Positions 46,661 through 57,480 of a stretch of 64,000 nucleotides of DNA are shown piece by piece. Location: assembly GCA_013396995.1 (NCBI GenBank), contig VWZP01003839.1:2875342-2939341 (forward strand), written 5' to 3'. This DNA comes from Dicaeum eximium (taxonomy: Eukaryota > Chordata > Aves > Passeriformes > Dicaeidae). The position numbers and the translations under genes are program-made. Within the stretch, counting starts at the first letter, position 1, and each line of letters starts with the position of its first letter. The notes beneath the pieces are model-generated. The model did not search any database, had not been told where the DNA came from, and was given only the letters and a program-made list of their open reading frames with translations.

Positions 46661-49008
46661 TGGGGGAAGCTGGCACTGCTGTTGCCTGCACCACATCTGC
46701 TCTTTGAGCCAACAAAAGACTTCAGGGCAAAGGGGAGTCCTCTGAAGTGGTAAAAACCTCTTTCAACACAGATCTTGGGGAGGCTGAGGGGTAGTAAGGC
46801 CCCAGGCCAGCAGTGCCCTGCAGGTGGATACCATTGTTTGTTGGTGGCCCCAGGAGAGTGTTAGTGTGAGCATGAGGCTCTGAAAGGACCCATCAGGCTA
46901 TCAGGCCCTGGGGCCTAAGGATCTATAGTTAAAATTCTGTCTGCAAAACAGGACCAAGTCCTAAGCCAAACTTTCAATGATGTCAGGGGAGGGACATCAG
47001 GGCTCACATGCAGATATGTCCAAGGAACTTTAATTAGCTTATGTGAGGGGGGACATGACAAAGTGAGCTCAATCTAAGATGTTAAAATAGTACAGGAAGA
47101 AATAAAAGATGAACTTTGAGAGCTTAATAAAAAATAATGTCCTGGAGAGGACAGCTTTAATCTTTGATTTGATCAGTGTTTCTCTGAGCAGCTGATACCT
47201 TCGCTGTTGTGAGGAGATAAAGTATTAGGAAGAGGATGTTATAAGGAGGACTTTCAATTACATTGTAAGCCACAGCTACATACCTTGTGTCCCTCAGACG
47301 CCTCCTGGGAATGTTGATTTTGCCACGGGACATCAGAGGTGCCAGGATGGTCTGGCTAACTGGGGCCCCAACAGATGCTCCAAAGCCTGCCCACATGGTG
47401 CTGGTCAGTGATGTTTTCCACAAGGTAAATCTGTGCCTGCGCTACTGCAGACAAGAATGGTGTCTGAACTGCAGTGAAGGGTGTCAGAACTGCCAGCAAA
47501 GCTGTCAAACCAAACCTCAAAAAGTGGAAAATGCACCTTGTAAGTATCTGTTTTCCCTTTCAGGGACACATACAGAAGTATTAAGAGGGTGAGTTCCCAT
47601 CAGGCAATATCCAAGAGGAAGGATCCGTGCTGCTCATGGATTACCTAGCATGTGAATGAGCTACTCCCAACGTTGCACTTCACAAGAAGATTGTGTGCTA
47701 GTACAGCTATGAGACATAGATGCATGGGATATGGACAAGGAATGAAAGAGGCCTTAAAAAATTAGGAGGAATCTGTCTTTTGCACGTTGTGCCTTGTGCG
47801 AGTCTTTATCATACATGCTCCTCTCAGATGTACACAAATGTCTTTTTCAGCACCTACATCAACCATCACTGTTCATTCCTAGACTAGGTACTAAGGAAAG
47901 CAGCACCCCAGTTCTCAAAGTAGATTCAAAAAAAGACATGGTTGTCCCGCATGTGATGAGCTCCCACAATTTCCTTTCCATCATCAGATGGATTGTGGCT
48001 AGAGGCCATCCTTGTGGAAGGCTGGAAGTGATCCTCACTGACATATATAATCTCTACTGTATTTCTCTAGAGCTGGAGAGAAATAAGTGATACATCTGCA
48101 TGGAAGATATTCCCTTTCATTATAGAAAAGATATTCAGTTTTCATTAGAGATCCCCCAACTTGATTTCTGTCAAGAAAATAAAACTCCTGGAAACTTTCA
48201 GCAGCTTCATTCTGGACACTAATGAACACGGTCTGCAAGTGAAGCTTTCTGTGTGCTCTGAATTCCCTTGTAGCTCACAGTCTGAAGAGTGGGAATTCTC
48301 AGGGTGTTTCCAAAATCTAAAAGAAAGGTGTTGCTTGCCTGCTACCTAAAAGTATTCAGAAGGCCGTAGGAGGAGGTAATGGTTTAGTAGGCATTGGTCT
48401 CACCTGAGCCTGAGTCCATCTCTAGGCAGGAGGATGAAGAGCAACCACGTAGGACTGCAAGTCAGAGGTGCATGTGATGACAACTAAGCTATCTGGGCTT
48501 TGGCTGAAGTCTTTACTTTCTAGGATCCTTTCTCAGTTCAAATGAAGTTAAGCTTTCTTTGCTCAGAAGTTTACCAGTAGGGTAGGTGCAAGGTTAATTT
48601 TGCTGCCATGGATAAAGAGTTGGAATGAATGTCCTGCCACTGACAAAGAAGTTACATGGCAGAGCCAGGATGCAGAGTTTGTAGGGTGAGCCCATCTCCA
48701 CAGTATGCTGTAGGATATAAGGTCTGTGATTCACAAAAAGGTGAGGATTTATATTACGAAGAATGTCATTCAGATTTCATAAATGGGTAAGCTAAAACAT
48801 GCATTGTATGTTATATGCTAGTCTTCATCTCTTAGACCTCAAACCAGAAAAAAAAGTTCAGAGGCAGATAGAAACATCATCCAGAGGTGAATTTCTAACC
48901 TTCCTTTGAATAATTTGATCTATTCTTAAGTTAGATCAGTACTAGAATAAATAGGCTGCATGCTGAATGGCAGAATGCTGTTTCAGTTGGAAACAGAGAA
49001 ATTTCCAC
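46661..49008. other. Intergenic DNA, no gene recognised
   Basis: A plus frame at 47287-47592 is Cys-rich near its middle (CRQEWC, CSEGCQNCQQSC), but this arises from repeated CTGCCAG/TGTCAG words and an overlapping minus frame is equally long. No splice pattern or domain supports a gene. Near 48440-48720 are words that faintly recall SINE consensus text but cannot be aligned. Confidence 0.5.
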
Positions 49009-49122
49009 AGTGGCTCAAACCTCTGGTCCATTTAATCCAGTATCCCAGTGGAGAGATCAGCACATGCTTCTTCAGAAGCTGCTACATGCCTGTAATAGAC
49101 AGTTCTGTGAAGATACACCTGT
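49009..49122. mobile_element. Ancient amniote interspersed repeat (CR1-like)
   Basis: CAAACCTCTGGTCCATTTAA, TCCAGTATCCCAGTGG, ATCAGCACATGCTTCTTCAG and CTGTAATAGACAGTTCTGTG follow, in order, the blocks of a repeat I recall as abundant in turtles and crocodilians (words GACCAAAGGTCCATCTAGCCCAGTATCC, ACAGTGGCCA, AGATGCTTCAGA). I believe it is a CR1-group 3' region in antisense, but the family name is from memory. Confidence 0.45.
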
Positions 49123-52100
49123 TTTGAGCTGTTTATATCTAAATATTGCAGTATTGTCAGCTCTTCAGAATTTGGGTGAGTCTCAGTGCATATTCATAAC
49201 TTGTAAGCTATGGGGTTTAGGGCACTGGAGTTTTACGGTAATTGGGAATTACATGAGACCACCTACTTCATTAAAACAAAATGAAAGGCAGAGTCAAAGC
49301 CAGGCCTGCAAAGGTAAACAGTGCATGAATTCACTGCCTCCATATTTAAAGCCTTCAAAGCCTTTCAGTTAAAATCCTTTTCCGCTCTGGATCTCAGCAT
49401 GAGTCTGGCTGCAGGGAGGTTTTGTGTGGTGGCCTGTCAGCTTCCATCTCCAACACAGTGAAATTCAACTAATTGTAAGTGCACATTGCTTCAGGCGTAC
49501 ACTGCACACTGCCACTCGGGCCATGCACACGCGCCGTGACCCCATCCACCCACTGCAGAATGTGGCCTTCTCTCCCCACACACACACACTTCTCTTTTTT
49601 GTTACTTGCAATCATTGAAAAGATGACAGGCCAGAGCAAGGAGCAGAGATCCCTGTTGTGTTTCTGCACAAACCAGTATGGAGGGATTTAGTCCCACAAC
49701 TACGTATGTGCCAAGAATTGCAGACATCTTTGGATTGTGCGTCCATTAATGAAAATGGGTTGGCCGGAGAGCACAGTGTGAAGCTGTGCCTGCCTCTGGG
49801 CTTTGATCTTACCTGCTGAAGCTGACCTCACTGCCATGTCAGGCTCTGCAATGCAGCTGAGGATCAGAAAGCATCAAGAGAAAAAGAGGAATAGAAAAAT
49901 CAGAAATACCTCACAGTTGAAAACCCTCTGTGACCCAAAATAGCCTCTATTAGTGCTAGTTTTTAGTTGTTTGTAAAGTTCTGCAAGGTTCGTAGGAATA
50001 GTGTAGTCACAGATTACTGGCAAACTGTCCCCAGCAGGCTTTTTTTCAGCATATTCTAATTCCTCAGATTTTCCCATCTGAACTTCACAGAAATTATCTG
50101 CATTTGTTTCTATTTCTAGTTTGGATAGGCTAGTCTTTAGTTCTGTCAAAGCAGGATTTCTTCTCTCACTCCTTAAACAAGAATCGTTTTTAGCTATTTA
50201 ACTTGGCTATAAGCTTGACCATTGCAGGTTATGAGTGATGAACTGCTTGCATGAATGTCATTATCTTCAACTGGACTCTCTTCTGTGGGGCACAATGTAG
50301 GACTACGTTTGCCTTCCTCCCCACTAAATTTCCTAATTCTTCATCTGAGAGGATCATTTGCATCATTTCTGCTGCTGCCAGTTTATCAGCATACTATGAT
50401 GTCTGCAAACCAAACATTTTATCCTTCACATTTTGTCTTTGTGTGTTCAGTGAGTTAAACAATCACCAACTCCACCCCACCTGGCATCCTTTGTACAGGC
50501 CTCCGTGTCTAGGGGTGCATTAGGATCCAGACACACTGCGAGGTCAGCCCCATTAGGGCTCTCAGGCAGAGCAGAGATGTCTCTGAAGTTCAATGAGCTC
50601 GGCCTGGAGGCAAGTGCCTGCCCCCAGAGTCATAAAGCTCCTGTAGCAGCAGGGGAATTTTAGGGAACTATGTGATCCAAAGCTCAGAAGCTAAATCGTA
50701 CCAAGTGTCTTCCCAGCAATGGGGAGCTGGGTTTCTGAATCAATCCCTTTGTGCCTCAGTCTTGTTTAGCTCCTGTATAAGGTCCTGGAAGGGCTAATTT
50801 CAATCCCACCCTCTGCCTTTATTGTGTGTTAATACCTTATCCTTCACTGCTGACTCAAGGTGCTACAGTTGAATGAACCATGTAAATAAGATTAATATTT
50901 GGTTATTTGTTATCACAACTTTTAGACTGATCCTCATAAAGTTAAGCTCAGTTCTGAGCAACCTTCCTGATGTGACTAGCTTTTATTTTTTCTGTTATTC
51001 TATTGCAGAAATGTTTCTTATCAGTCAGATCATCTGATAGTTCTGCTCTCATATTCAACCTGCGACACTCTGTAATTCGATGCTGCTCCAGTGACAAAAA
51101 CATTGAAAATCAACCACACAAGATCAACAATTTAAATAAACAGTTCTGGCTGCTCTAAAAGAACTCATAATCCAAAAGGCTTTCACTGCTGCTCACCACT
51201 GAACCTCACCACTTCTGCTCACCTAATTATACAACGCTTTTCTTCCCAAGCCATTGCACCTGAAGTGCTGATTATATTGTATGTACTTGGAGTGCTGTAT
51301 GCTCTCTGAAGGGCTGTTTGCCATCTCTGTGAGGCTGCTACTTACTTCCTGACAGAAGTGATCCCATTGCTATTTCTACTTTGTTTTGGAGGGAATAACA
51401 GGAGTGCTAATGTTCAGAGGTGCTTCCAAAACACTACAAGTGCAACAATTCACTTTTTGGAGATAGGAAATTGGAGCACAGCAGTTAGCCCAATACCTTG
51501 TCCTCAATTCAGGGTGAGAACTATGATCCAGAAATACTAGACCTCTGTCCTGACTGTGAGAACACATTTGTCCAAAAATATATTCTAGTCCTGGGAGCTC
51601 TGAGGAAGATAATAGCTGTGATTAGCTCCACCAGAAATTCATTGAAGGTAAGACAGTCTCAAGATAATTTGAAGGAACCATTCCATTTCATTAAATAAAT
51701 TTTTAAATCTCTGAGGAGTTGATAGGAAGAAACAGAATATGGTGATGTTTGTGGTGTATGTGTGCATGTATGTCAGAGATATGGATACAGATAAAGATAC
51801 ACATGTGTAGAAAAAAAAATATATATATAGTTTCTCCCTAACTATTCTCACTAGTTTTATTGCTTCATTTCTTTATTTCTAGTTGTTTGATAAATAAATT
51901 TAAAATAAATAAGTAACTCTAAGTACTATACTCAAGAATTACTTTTCTTGAACCTTTTAATGTTGATATGGAGTATACTGGATTTTTCTTATAGAGCAAA
52001 GACTGTTGTATCTTTTTCTTGCAGCTGAAGACATTTCTCGTCTCTCTCTTTCTTGTCATGCTTCTTCTAAGATATCCATAGGGTACAAAACTCATGATTA

Positions 52101-52855
52101 GTCTTCCACTCTTCTAATCTCGATAAGCAATATTTTTAAAGAGTTACTAGGAAGGCGAGAGGAGCTGTTGGTTTGAGGTGCAGCAGAAAATCGTTAACCT
52201 TCAGCTAGTTAATAATCCCCAGGAAATGTCCACCCTGCAGACATTACTGCTCTGACGATTAAAAGTGTTATATAAAAACAGACTATAATTATGAGGTGGG
52301 AAGCAGGGGAAAAAGTTGTTTTTGTGAGAGTAAGTGCTCTCCAAATTTTATTTGGTTTTGATTTCCTTTTCCTAACAGTATTAAATGTAAGGAGAATGAG
52401 TGGTGGGTTTGCTTAAAACCATTGCTTCCCTCATATGTAAGATAGTTTTTACAGACAAGGGGGTGGGGGGGTTTAGGCATTTGGGTTTGGTTTATTGTTG
52501 GTTTTTTNCTGAATACTGTTTATTTAAGTGATTGTTGGCTCTTTTCCTGTCCTTTGTTGACCCCAGGAAACAACTTTTTTTTATGCGTTTCCATTCTGGG
52601 ATTTCTATTATCTACTGCCTTGTGCTGGGTGTACCTCAATGAACAGGCCCAAAAGAGAAGGAGAGAGCTGAAGTTCCTATTGAACTAAAGCCAACTTGTC
52701 CTCCAGTCTGAGGCCCAAGAAAACCATCACTTGAATCAAAGCACTTTAGAAGGTAGTTTACAAGTCTACTTCCCAAGAAGAAACCAGGATGCAGTGTTAT
52801 CACCTTCATGAAGTTAAAGGAGGTGGTTTTACGATTTAGTGGAGAGAAGCCATGC
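49123..52855. other. Intergenic DNA, no gene recognised
   Basis: It contains a short CA run (49577-49589), an AT-rich part with ATATATATAG (51821-51830), TAAATAAAT words (51885-51912) and T/G-rich sequence around one undetermined base at 52508. Frames of 60-91 codons are scattered on both strands without domain content. Confidence 0.55.
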
Positions 52856-52876
52856 TGTTAATTAGTCGCATTTATT

Positions 52877-52952
52877 TGACAAAAAAGTGGGGGAGGGTGA
52901 AAAGGGGAAAGGAAGTTGAGAAAGAAAAACAGAACAGAAGGGAAAAAATCTT
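52877..52952. repeat. Purine-rich low-complexity tract
   Basis: About 75 bases of mostly A/G (AAAAAAGTGGGGGAGGGTGA followed by AAAGG and AGAAAG words) with isolated T and C. No fixed repeat unit. Confidence 0.7.
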
Positions 52953-53865
52953 TATGATGAGGTGCTTGGCAGGATGAAGGAACAAAAGGAAGGTTTTCTG
53001 CCTGTCTCCTGATATTTTCCAACTCAGCAAAAAAATCCATTGTGTAGATTAAAGGGAAAAAAAAGTTAAAGTTGAAAGCTTAGTGTGTGAAAGCAACTGC
53101 TCAACCATTGTGTAATATGGGCTAATGTAATGTCACCGTTTCCCCGTGATGTAAGTTGCAATTTTTGTTCCAGTTGCTGTGGTCAATGTTACTGCTTTCA
53201 CTTTTCAAAAGGGGGCAAGGAGGTGTGTGGAGATGGTATTTCTCTTTACCCCCACCACCCCTTCCCCACTTCCCAAACAAATACTTCTGTTAGGACATAT
53301 CAGTGCTGACCAGATGTCACTGATTTTTTTTTTTTCTTTTTTTGCATGTGTCCCTTAACAGCTGGCAAGAATATCAGCTCAAATTATTCACCACAAGCAC
53401 ACTCTTTCTGTTTGTCTCCAGATAAAGGGATTTGAAATCCTGGTTGTCAGAGAGGGGTGCTGAAAACTGTGGAATGGATTTCTCTGGGGAGAGGGAATAC
53501 TTCTTGAAGAACTTTAAACCAGTTGGGGGTGGTCATGACTAGGATGCACATCCAAACACATCCCTTAAGGTTAGCACTTCATGTTTTTGGAAACTGTTTT
53601 AAGCCCAGGATGTTTTCTTGGAACCATTGTGAAGCGTTCTAAGCAATCAGTAATTTTAAATGTAGAGACTCTTTTCATTTTGGTTATGTCAGCTAAAAAA
53701 AGTCTTAGTTGTGGTTACAAGTGTGAAATACAATGGGTGGATGGCAGATAGACACCACTGTGCAGGATGCTCTAGAATTGCTTGGTTCCATATCCATGTG
53801 TCTGCTCCATTGACCTGCAATCTCTACATTTTGCAAATGGCTTGAGGGCAGTGCTGGGTTTGCAG
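52953..53865. other. Intergenic DNA, nothing assigned
   Basis: Includes AATATGGGCTAATGTAATG and GTGATGTAAGTTGCAAT words around 53115-53165, which could belong to a regulatory element, and a T13 plus T7 low-complexity stretch at 53325-53344. No supported gene. Confidence 0.5.
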
Positions 53866-53980
53866 TGGGACCACACACAGCCCTGGTGTCACAGCACCTG
53901 GGAGGTGGCAGTGGGGACACAGCAAGTGGCATTACACATGGGACCACACTCGGTGGGTGCCACGGTGCACAGCACACAAC
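53866..53980. repeat. Imperfect minisatellite-like duplication
   Basis: TGGGACCACACACAGCCCTGG with a following TGTCACAGCAC (about 53867-53900) recurs about 72 bases later as TGGGACCACACTCGGTGGGT with TGCACAGCAC (about 53939-53976). A middle unit GTGGCAGTGGGGACACAGCA (about 53905-53924) shares parts of both. It is a diverged two-to-three-copy local duplication; overlapping open frames here result from it. Confidence 0.55.
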
Positions 53981-54414
53981 AGGGGCTGATTTATCCTCGT
54001 AGATCATGAGCTCCTGGCCCTTGTCATCCATGTCATTACCTTCTGCCCAGCCATAACCTTCTCCTCCTCACCTTATATTTACAGTTGTAGCTGCTTTTCT
54101 CTTCAAAACTGCCACAACTAACTGGTGTTGTATAGAATAGTGCAGTGCTCTCCCCAGTTATGGCTCTGTTGCAAAGTAAATGTTTTTCACTTATGTGAGC
54201 AAAGATAATTAAGTGGGTCAGTATATGGAAGTTATGGCTTGACAGCATTTTTAACATTATCTTCAGACAAGTGAAAAAAACAAGACCAGATGAAGATAAC
54301 TCAGAGTTTCTGCATGCTCATAGACAGTCAGGATGCAAATCAAAGCTTCAGCTCTGTCTCTAAACTGGAAAAAATCTTTGTGTTTGTTTCATACTGCATC
54401 TTGTCTTTGGTGAT
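53981..54414. other. Intergenic DNA, nothing assigned
   Basis: Unique-looking sequence with short minus-strand frames and no recognisable repeat. Confidence 0.55.
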
Positions 54415-54457
54415 TTTGGTTTTTAAATAACCACTTTGGTTTTTAAATAACCACTTT
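54415..54457. repeat. Perfect 20-bp tandem duplication
   Basis: TTTGGTTTTTAAATAACCAC occurs at 54415-54434 and again at 54435-54454 without a mismatch, followed by three further bases of the unit. Two identical adjacent copies indicate a recent duplication or an assembly duplication. Confidence 0.95.
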
Positions 54458-54919
54458 AAAAGAAAGAGAAAAATAATTTTAATGAACAGTAAACACAGAA
54501 ACTCACCTAGGAAGAGTATGTAACACATGACATGCCCCAGGTATGGTAAAGTTATGCTTCACTATATTAAGGCTTGTATTCTGTTACTGTCTCTACTGTT
54601 GCCTCACGGTTGATAAGAACAAGAATGCTTTTCTAAAGCATACTAAGCTCTTGAAATTGTTCTTGTTGTTCATAATTACCTACCCTTTAGTGAGGAAACT
54701 GTAACATTTTACTATGAAATGGAAATCTTTCCATATGCCCCACCACCTCCACCAATTCCTGAAATCCATTCAGTTATGAGGCCACCTGCTTTGAAGTGCA
54801 GAGATGGGAATTGACTGTGGATTCTGTCCATTTTAGGATACAGGGAGATGGGGCTCTAGGCTACCAGAAAGGCAGTCTTGAGTGGCTTAGATTTCTGTAA
54901 GAAATTCTGTCTCAATCTG
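54458..54919. other. Intergenic DNA, nothing assigned
   Basis: AT-rich to mixed sequence without an open frame or nameable repeat. Confidence 0.55.
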
Positions 54920-54968
54920 AGTCAATACCAGCCTTGCCATTGACTTCAAAGGGGCCAGGATAGAAGCC
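54920..54968. mobile_element. Possible fragment of an ancient amniote repeat
   Basis: CCAGCCTTGCCATTGACTTC followed by AAAGGGGCCAGGATAGAAGCCC resembles a block common in old reptile and bird repeats (family words CCATTGACTTCAATGGGAGCAGGATCAGGCCC). The match is short and could be coincidental. Confidence 0.3.
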
Positions 54969-54986
54969 CCTGTGCTCAATTGTGTA

Positions 54987-55012
54987 ATCTCAATTTTTGC
55001 TAAAATTGAGAT
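54987..55012. repeat. Perfect 11-bp inverted repeat (hairpin), 4-base loop
   Basis: ATCTCAATTTT (54987-54997), loop TGCT, then AAAATTGAGAT (55002-55012), an exact reverse complement. It lies about 20 bases after the possible old repeat fragment. No transcript context. Confidence 0.9.
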
Positions 55013-55338
55013 ATTATGGTACTTGCCATTATTTCTGAAGTGGTTTTACATGCATATAAAATTATTAAATAAGAATTAATTCTAATTATTACTGTATTTT
55101 CCATATTATTTTCCATCACACTGTTTTGTTTGTTTCCCTGATGGCCCCAAGGCACAGAGCAGATGTTTTCACTGAGCTGTCCTCAGTGACTTTTAAATTA
55201 CTTCATCATTGAGAAATGGCAACAGTGGCAGTCTTTCTTGTGACATTCAATCTGATCATCTTTCATATGCTTATTAAAAAATCAACTTCAGGGCCAAATA
55301 TAACCAGCATTAGAACCACCATCTGCAGATAGATCAAG
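55013..55338. other. AT-rich intergenic DNA
   Basis: Contains clustered ATTATTAAATAAGAATTAAT words at 55057-55080. Nothing else recognised. Confidence 0.55.
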
Positions 55339-55470
55339 TAAAAAGAAAAAGGGGGGTGGAGAGGTAAAGGGGAGGAGAGAAAGGGGAGGAGAGAGAGAGG
55401 AACAAAAAGAGTGAGAAAAAGCAAGAAAGAAATTGGCAGGAAAAAAGAAATTAAAGAAAGCAAGTGATTT
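55339..55470. repeat. Long purine-rich tract with 14-bp tandem unit
   Basis: About 130 bases of A/G with few pyrimidines. AAAGGGGAGGAGAGA begins at 55366 and again at 55380, giving a 14-bp period, followed by GAGAGAGAGG. The Leu/Pro/Ser/Phe-rich minus-strand frames crossing it are composition artefacts. Confidence 0.88.
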
Positions 55471-55685
55471 GTGTGATTGAGAAGTATTATGGTTTGAATC
55501 CTCCTCAATTATTGATGGTCTGAAATTCAAATATTAATTTAGATTAAATCTTGAATCTGTTTATCCTTAGAAATAATTGGGGAGCACATTATTAGAAAAA
55601 GGAAGAAACATTCCTCCAATGTCTTACAATGGAGTATTACTGAAAAGTTCTGATTCCCCCAACAGAAAACCTATTTAAAAAAAGA
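55471..55685. other. Intergenic DNA, nothing assigned
   Basis: AT-rich unique-looking sequence. GGTTTGAATCC near 55492 resembles a tRNA B box, but no A box or cloverleaf surrounds it. Confidence 0.55.
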
Positions 55686-55750
55686 CAAGTCATTAATCAG
55701 TAACAGCTGCTCCCAGCACCTGTTGTTTATTCCCGTCATTAACACTTCCT
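55686..55750. promoter_or_regulatory. Dense motif cluster, candidate enhancer core
   Basis: Within 52 bases lie CATTAATC (55691-55698, homeodomain type), CAGCTG (55704-55709, E-box), CACCTG (55717-55722, E-box), TGTTTAT (55724-55730, forkhead type) and CATTAA (55737-55742). The surrounding DNA has no open frame and no repeat. The packing is denser than in neighbouring intergenic DNA, but each word is short and conservation is unknown. Confidence 0.32.
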
Positions 55751-56617
55751 TTAGCATTTCTGACAGAAATGGGTATCTTTTCTAACTGATAGAAAAGTGA
55801 TCTTTGGAACATCCCCAGAACTCGGTGGCTACATTTGATCTACAACATGTGTTTACATCTTTTCACAGCTTTTCTTTTTCACTTGTGGGCTCCTTCTTTT
55901 TTTAAAGCATAGATTCTAAAAGCACTGAGCATACCATATCTTTTGTTGAATATTTGTGCAGCCTCTAATTTTGGTGGGCCCTGGTTAGCTGGTGCCAGAG
56001 GCACACAGTGCCTGTGGGGTGTGTACAGGTGCCAAAGGATTCCCAACCAATGTGGCCCCCCCAGAGCCTAATTCTCATGGAGGTAAATGAAAATGCAGAG
56101 AGCATCCGAACTGGGATTTCAGTGCTATAGGTGTTGCAACATTTCTGTGTCAGTTTTGCCTTCTGTCAGAGCCTCCTTGCTCAGATCAGGCATAGCCAGG
56201 GCTCCCCACAGAGCTGCGGAGGAGGTTCCTCACTTGCCTTTCCCCACCCTGGCACTATCTAGAGGAGCAGGGTTCCCCAGGCAAAACCATGTCCTGCCAT
56301 ACCTCTTCCTACAACAACCCTTGGCTGCCTCTTGCTCTTTCTCTTCCCAATGCAGGAGGCACCTAAGCCTGGTGAATCAGGAGATAACAGAAGATCAAAC
56401 AGCAACAAGTGGCGTTTAGAGGCACTTTCCTTTATGTCCATCACCTGTAGAGTTCCAGCAGCAAAACTAGTTTGGCACAGCTGCTTTCCACAATCATCCA
56501 AAACCCTCCTGTGCATGTGCAGAAGTAAGGCCTGAAAGGCAAGCCTGGTTTAAAAACCTTATGGTAAACAGTAATTTATAGTATAAAATAACACATAAAA
56601 ATGTGTAGGTGTGGCAT
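55751..56617. other. Intergenic DNA, no gene recognised
   Basis: A 110-codon plus frame (56087-56419) overlaps a minus frame of similar length, has no domain and lacks exon signals. The rest is mixed sequence. Confidence 0.5.
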
Positions 56618-56725
56618 TTGGGGACATGGTTGAGTGGTGGATTTGGCAGTGCTGGGTTAACAGCTGGACTTGATATTAAGGATCTTTTCCAACCTAAATG
56701 ACTCTGATTCTCTATTTCTATGTGT
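56618..56725 (+). mobile_element. CR1 LINE 3' end, truncated
   Basis: GGGGACATGGTTGAGTGGTG, ATTTGGCAGTGCTGGGTTAA, GCTGGACTTGATATTAAGGA and TCTTTTCCAACCTAAATGA follow the avian CR1 3' UTR in order. It ends in a degraded tandem tail (CTCTGATTCTCTATTTCTATG; family unit ATTCTATG). The element therefore runs left to right. Only the last 110 bases are present. A few bases of the usual GATGATCTTAGAGGTC segment are lost in the middle. The fairly low divergence suggests it is younger than the L3-like remnants elsewhere in the window. Confidence 0.92.
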
Positions 56726-57099
56726 AGTTAAACACAGCACCAGTGAAGAAATGTAAGCATACATGTAATACTGCTGCTCTGACACCATTTTCTTTTCTAC
56801 ATCTCTCTTTTTGCTTATTAAATATTTGTGAAATTTGTTTCATGCTTATTCACAGTTAAAACATTTGAGATTTGTAGTGGTTTCCTACCACCTTTAGATA
56901 ATGCTTTTCATCTGAAAGCCACTATTTTCATTTAAGACTGTTGACATTGTGACAACATTTCTGTTAGTCTTGGGGTTTATAATGTTGTTTTAGTAAAAAG
57001 TATGCATGGGGTTAGATTTAGGAGAACATTGTTTCTTTAATACAGATAGATAAAGAAAGCAATGTATTGTATTTATCAAAAGGAAATGTCAGCAGAACT
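56726..57099. other. AT-rich intergenic DNA
   Basis: No frame or repeat recognised. Several TATTTA and TTTCAT words only. Confidence 0.55.
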
Positions 57100-57480
57100 T
57101 TATAGTCTGGTAATTAGATAACGCAGATAAGTCTGCTGAGTTTGTGTGCTCACAACTGCCATTCCAGATAACACTTCCTGAAGTCAATTAGAAGAACTTA
57201 AACAACATCATACATTTTTCACAGTTCCTTTCTTTAAATTGATACAGAAAGAAAGAAAATTAAGATACAGGCTATGACAAGCAGGATACGTAATAGTTCC
57301 GTGTTAGTTTTTGCTCTGAAAAATCCTGCTGGCTTTGAGCGAGAGTAACGGGCATCCGACTTTTCCAAAGACGCCCACAGTCACAGAAGCAGCAGCTGTG
57401 CCAAACCATCACCACTGCAGGGCAATGGAGAATTCCATGGGCCCTTTGATTCACACTAAGGTAAAACCACACTGAAGTGA
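57100..57480. promoter_or_regulatory. Candidate regulatory block with GATA and homeodomain sites
   Basis: Three AGATAA words (57116-57121, 57125-57130, 57166-57171) lie with TAATTAG (57111-57117) and CAATTAG (57185-57191). Further right, 57285-57370 has more CpG than its neighbourhood (GGATACGTAATAG, GAGCGAGAGTAACGGGC, AGACGCCC), and GGGCCCTTTGAT (57436-57447) contains a TCF/LEF-like core. A 66-codon minus frame overlaps but has no features. Confidence 0.28.

Noticed and set aside
47287..47592. Cys-rich 101-codon frame that could suggest a zinc-binding peptide
   Set aside because: Cysteines come from repeated CTGCCAG/TGTCAG words, spacing fits no known zinc motif, and a minus frame of similar length overlaps.
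55488..55505. tRNA B-box-like GGTTTGAATCC
   Set aside because: No A box at the right distance, no cloverleaf and no acceptor stem pairing.
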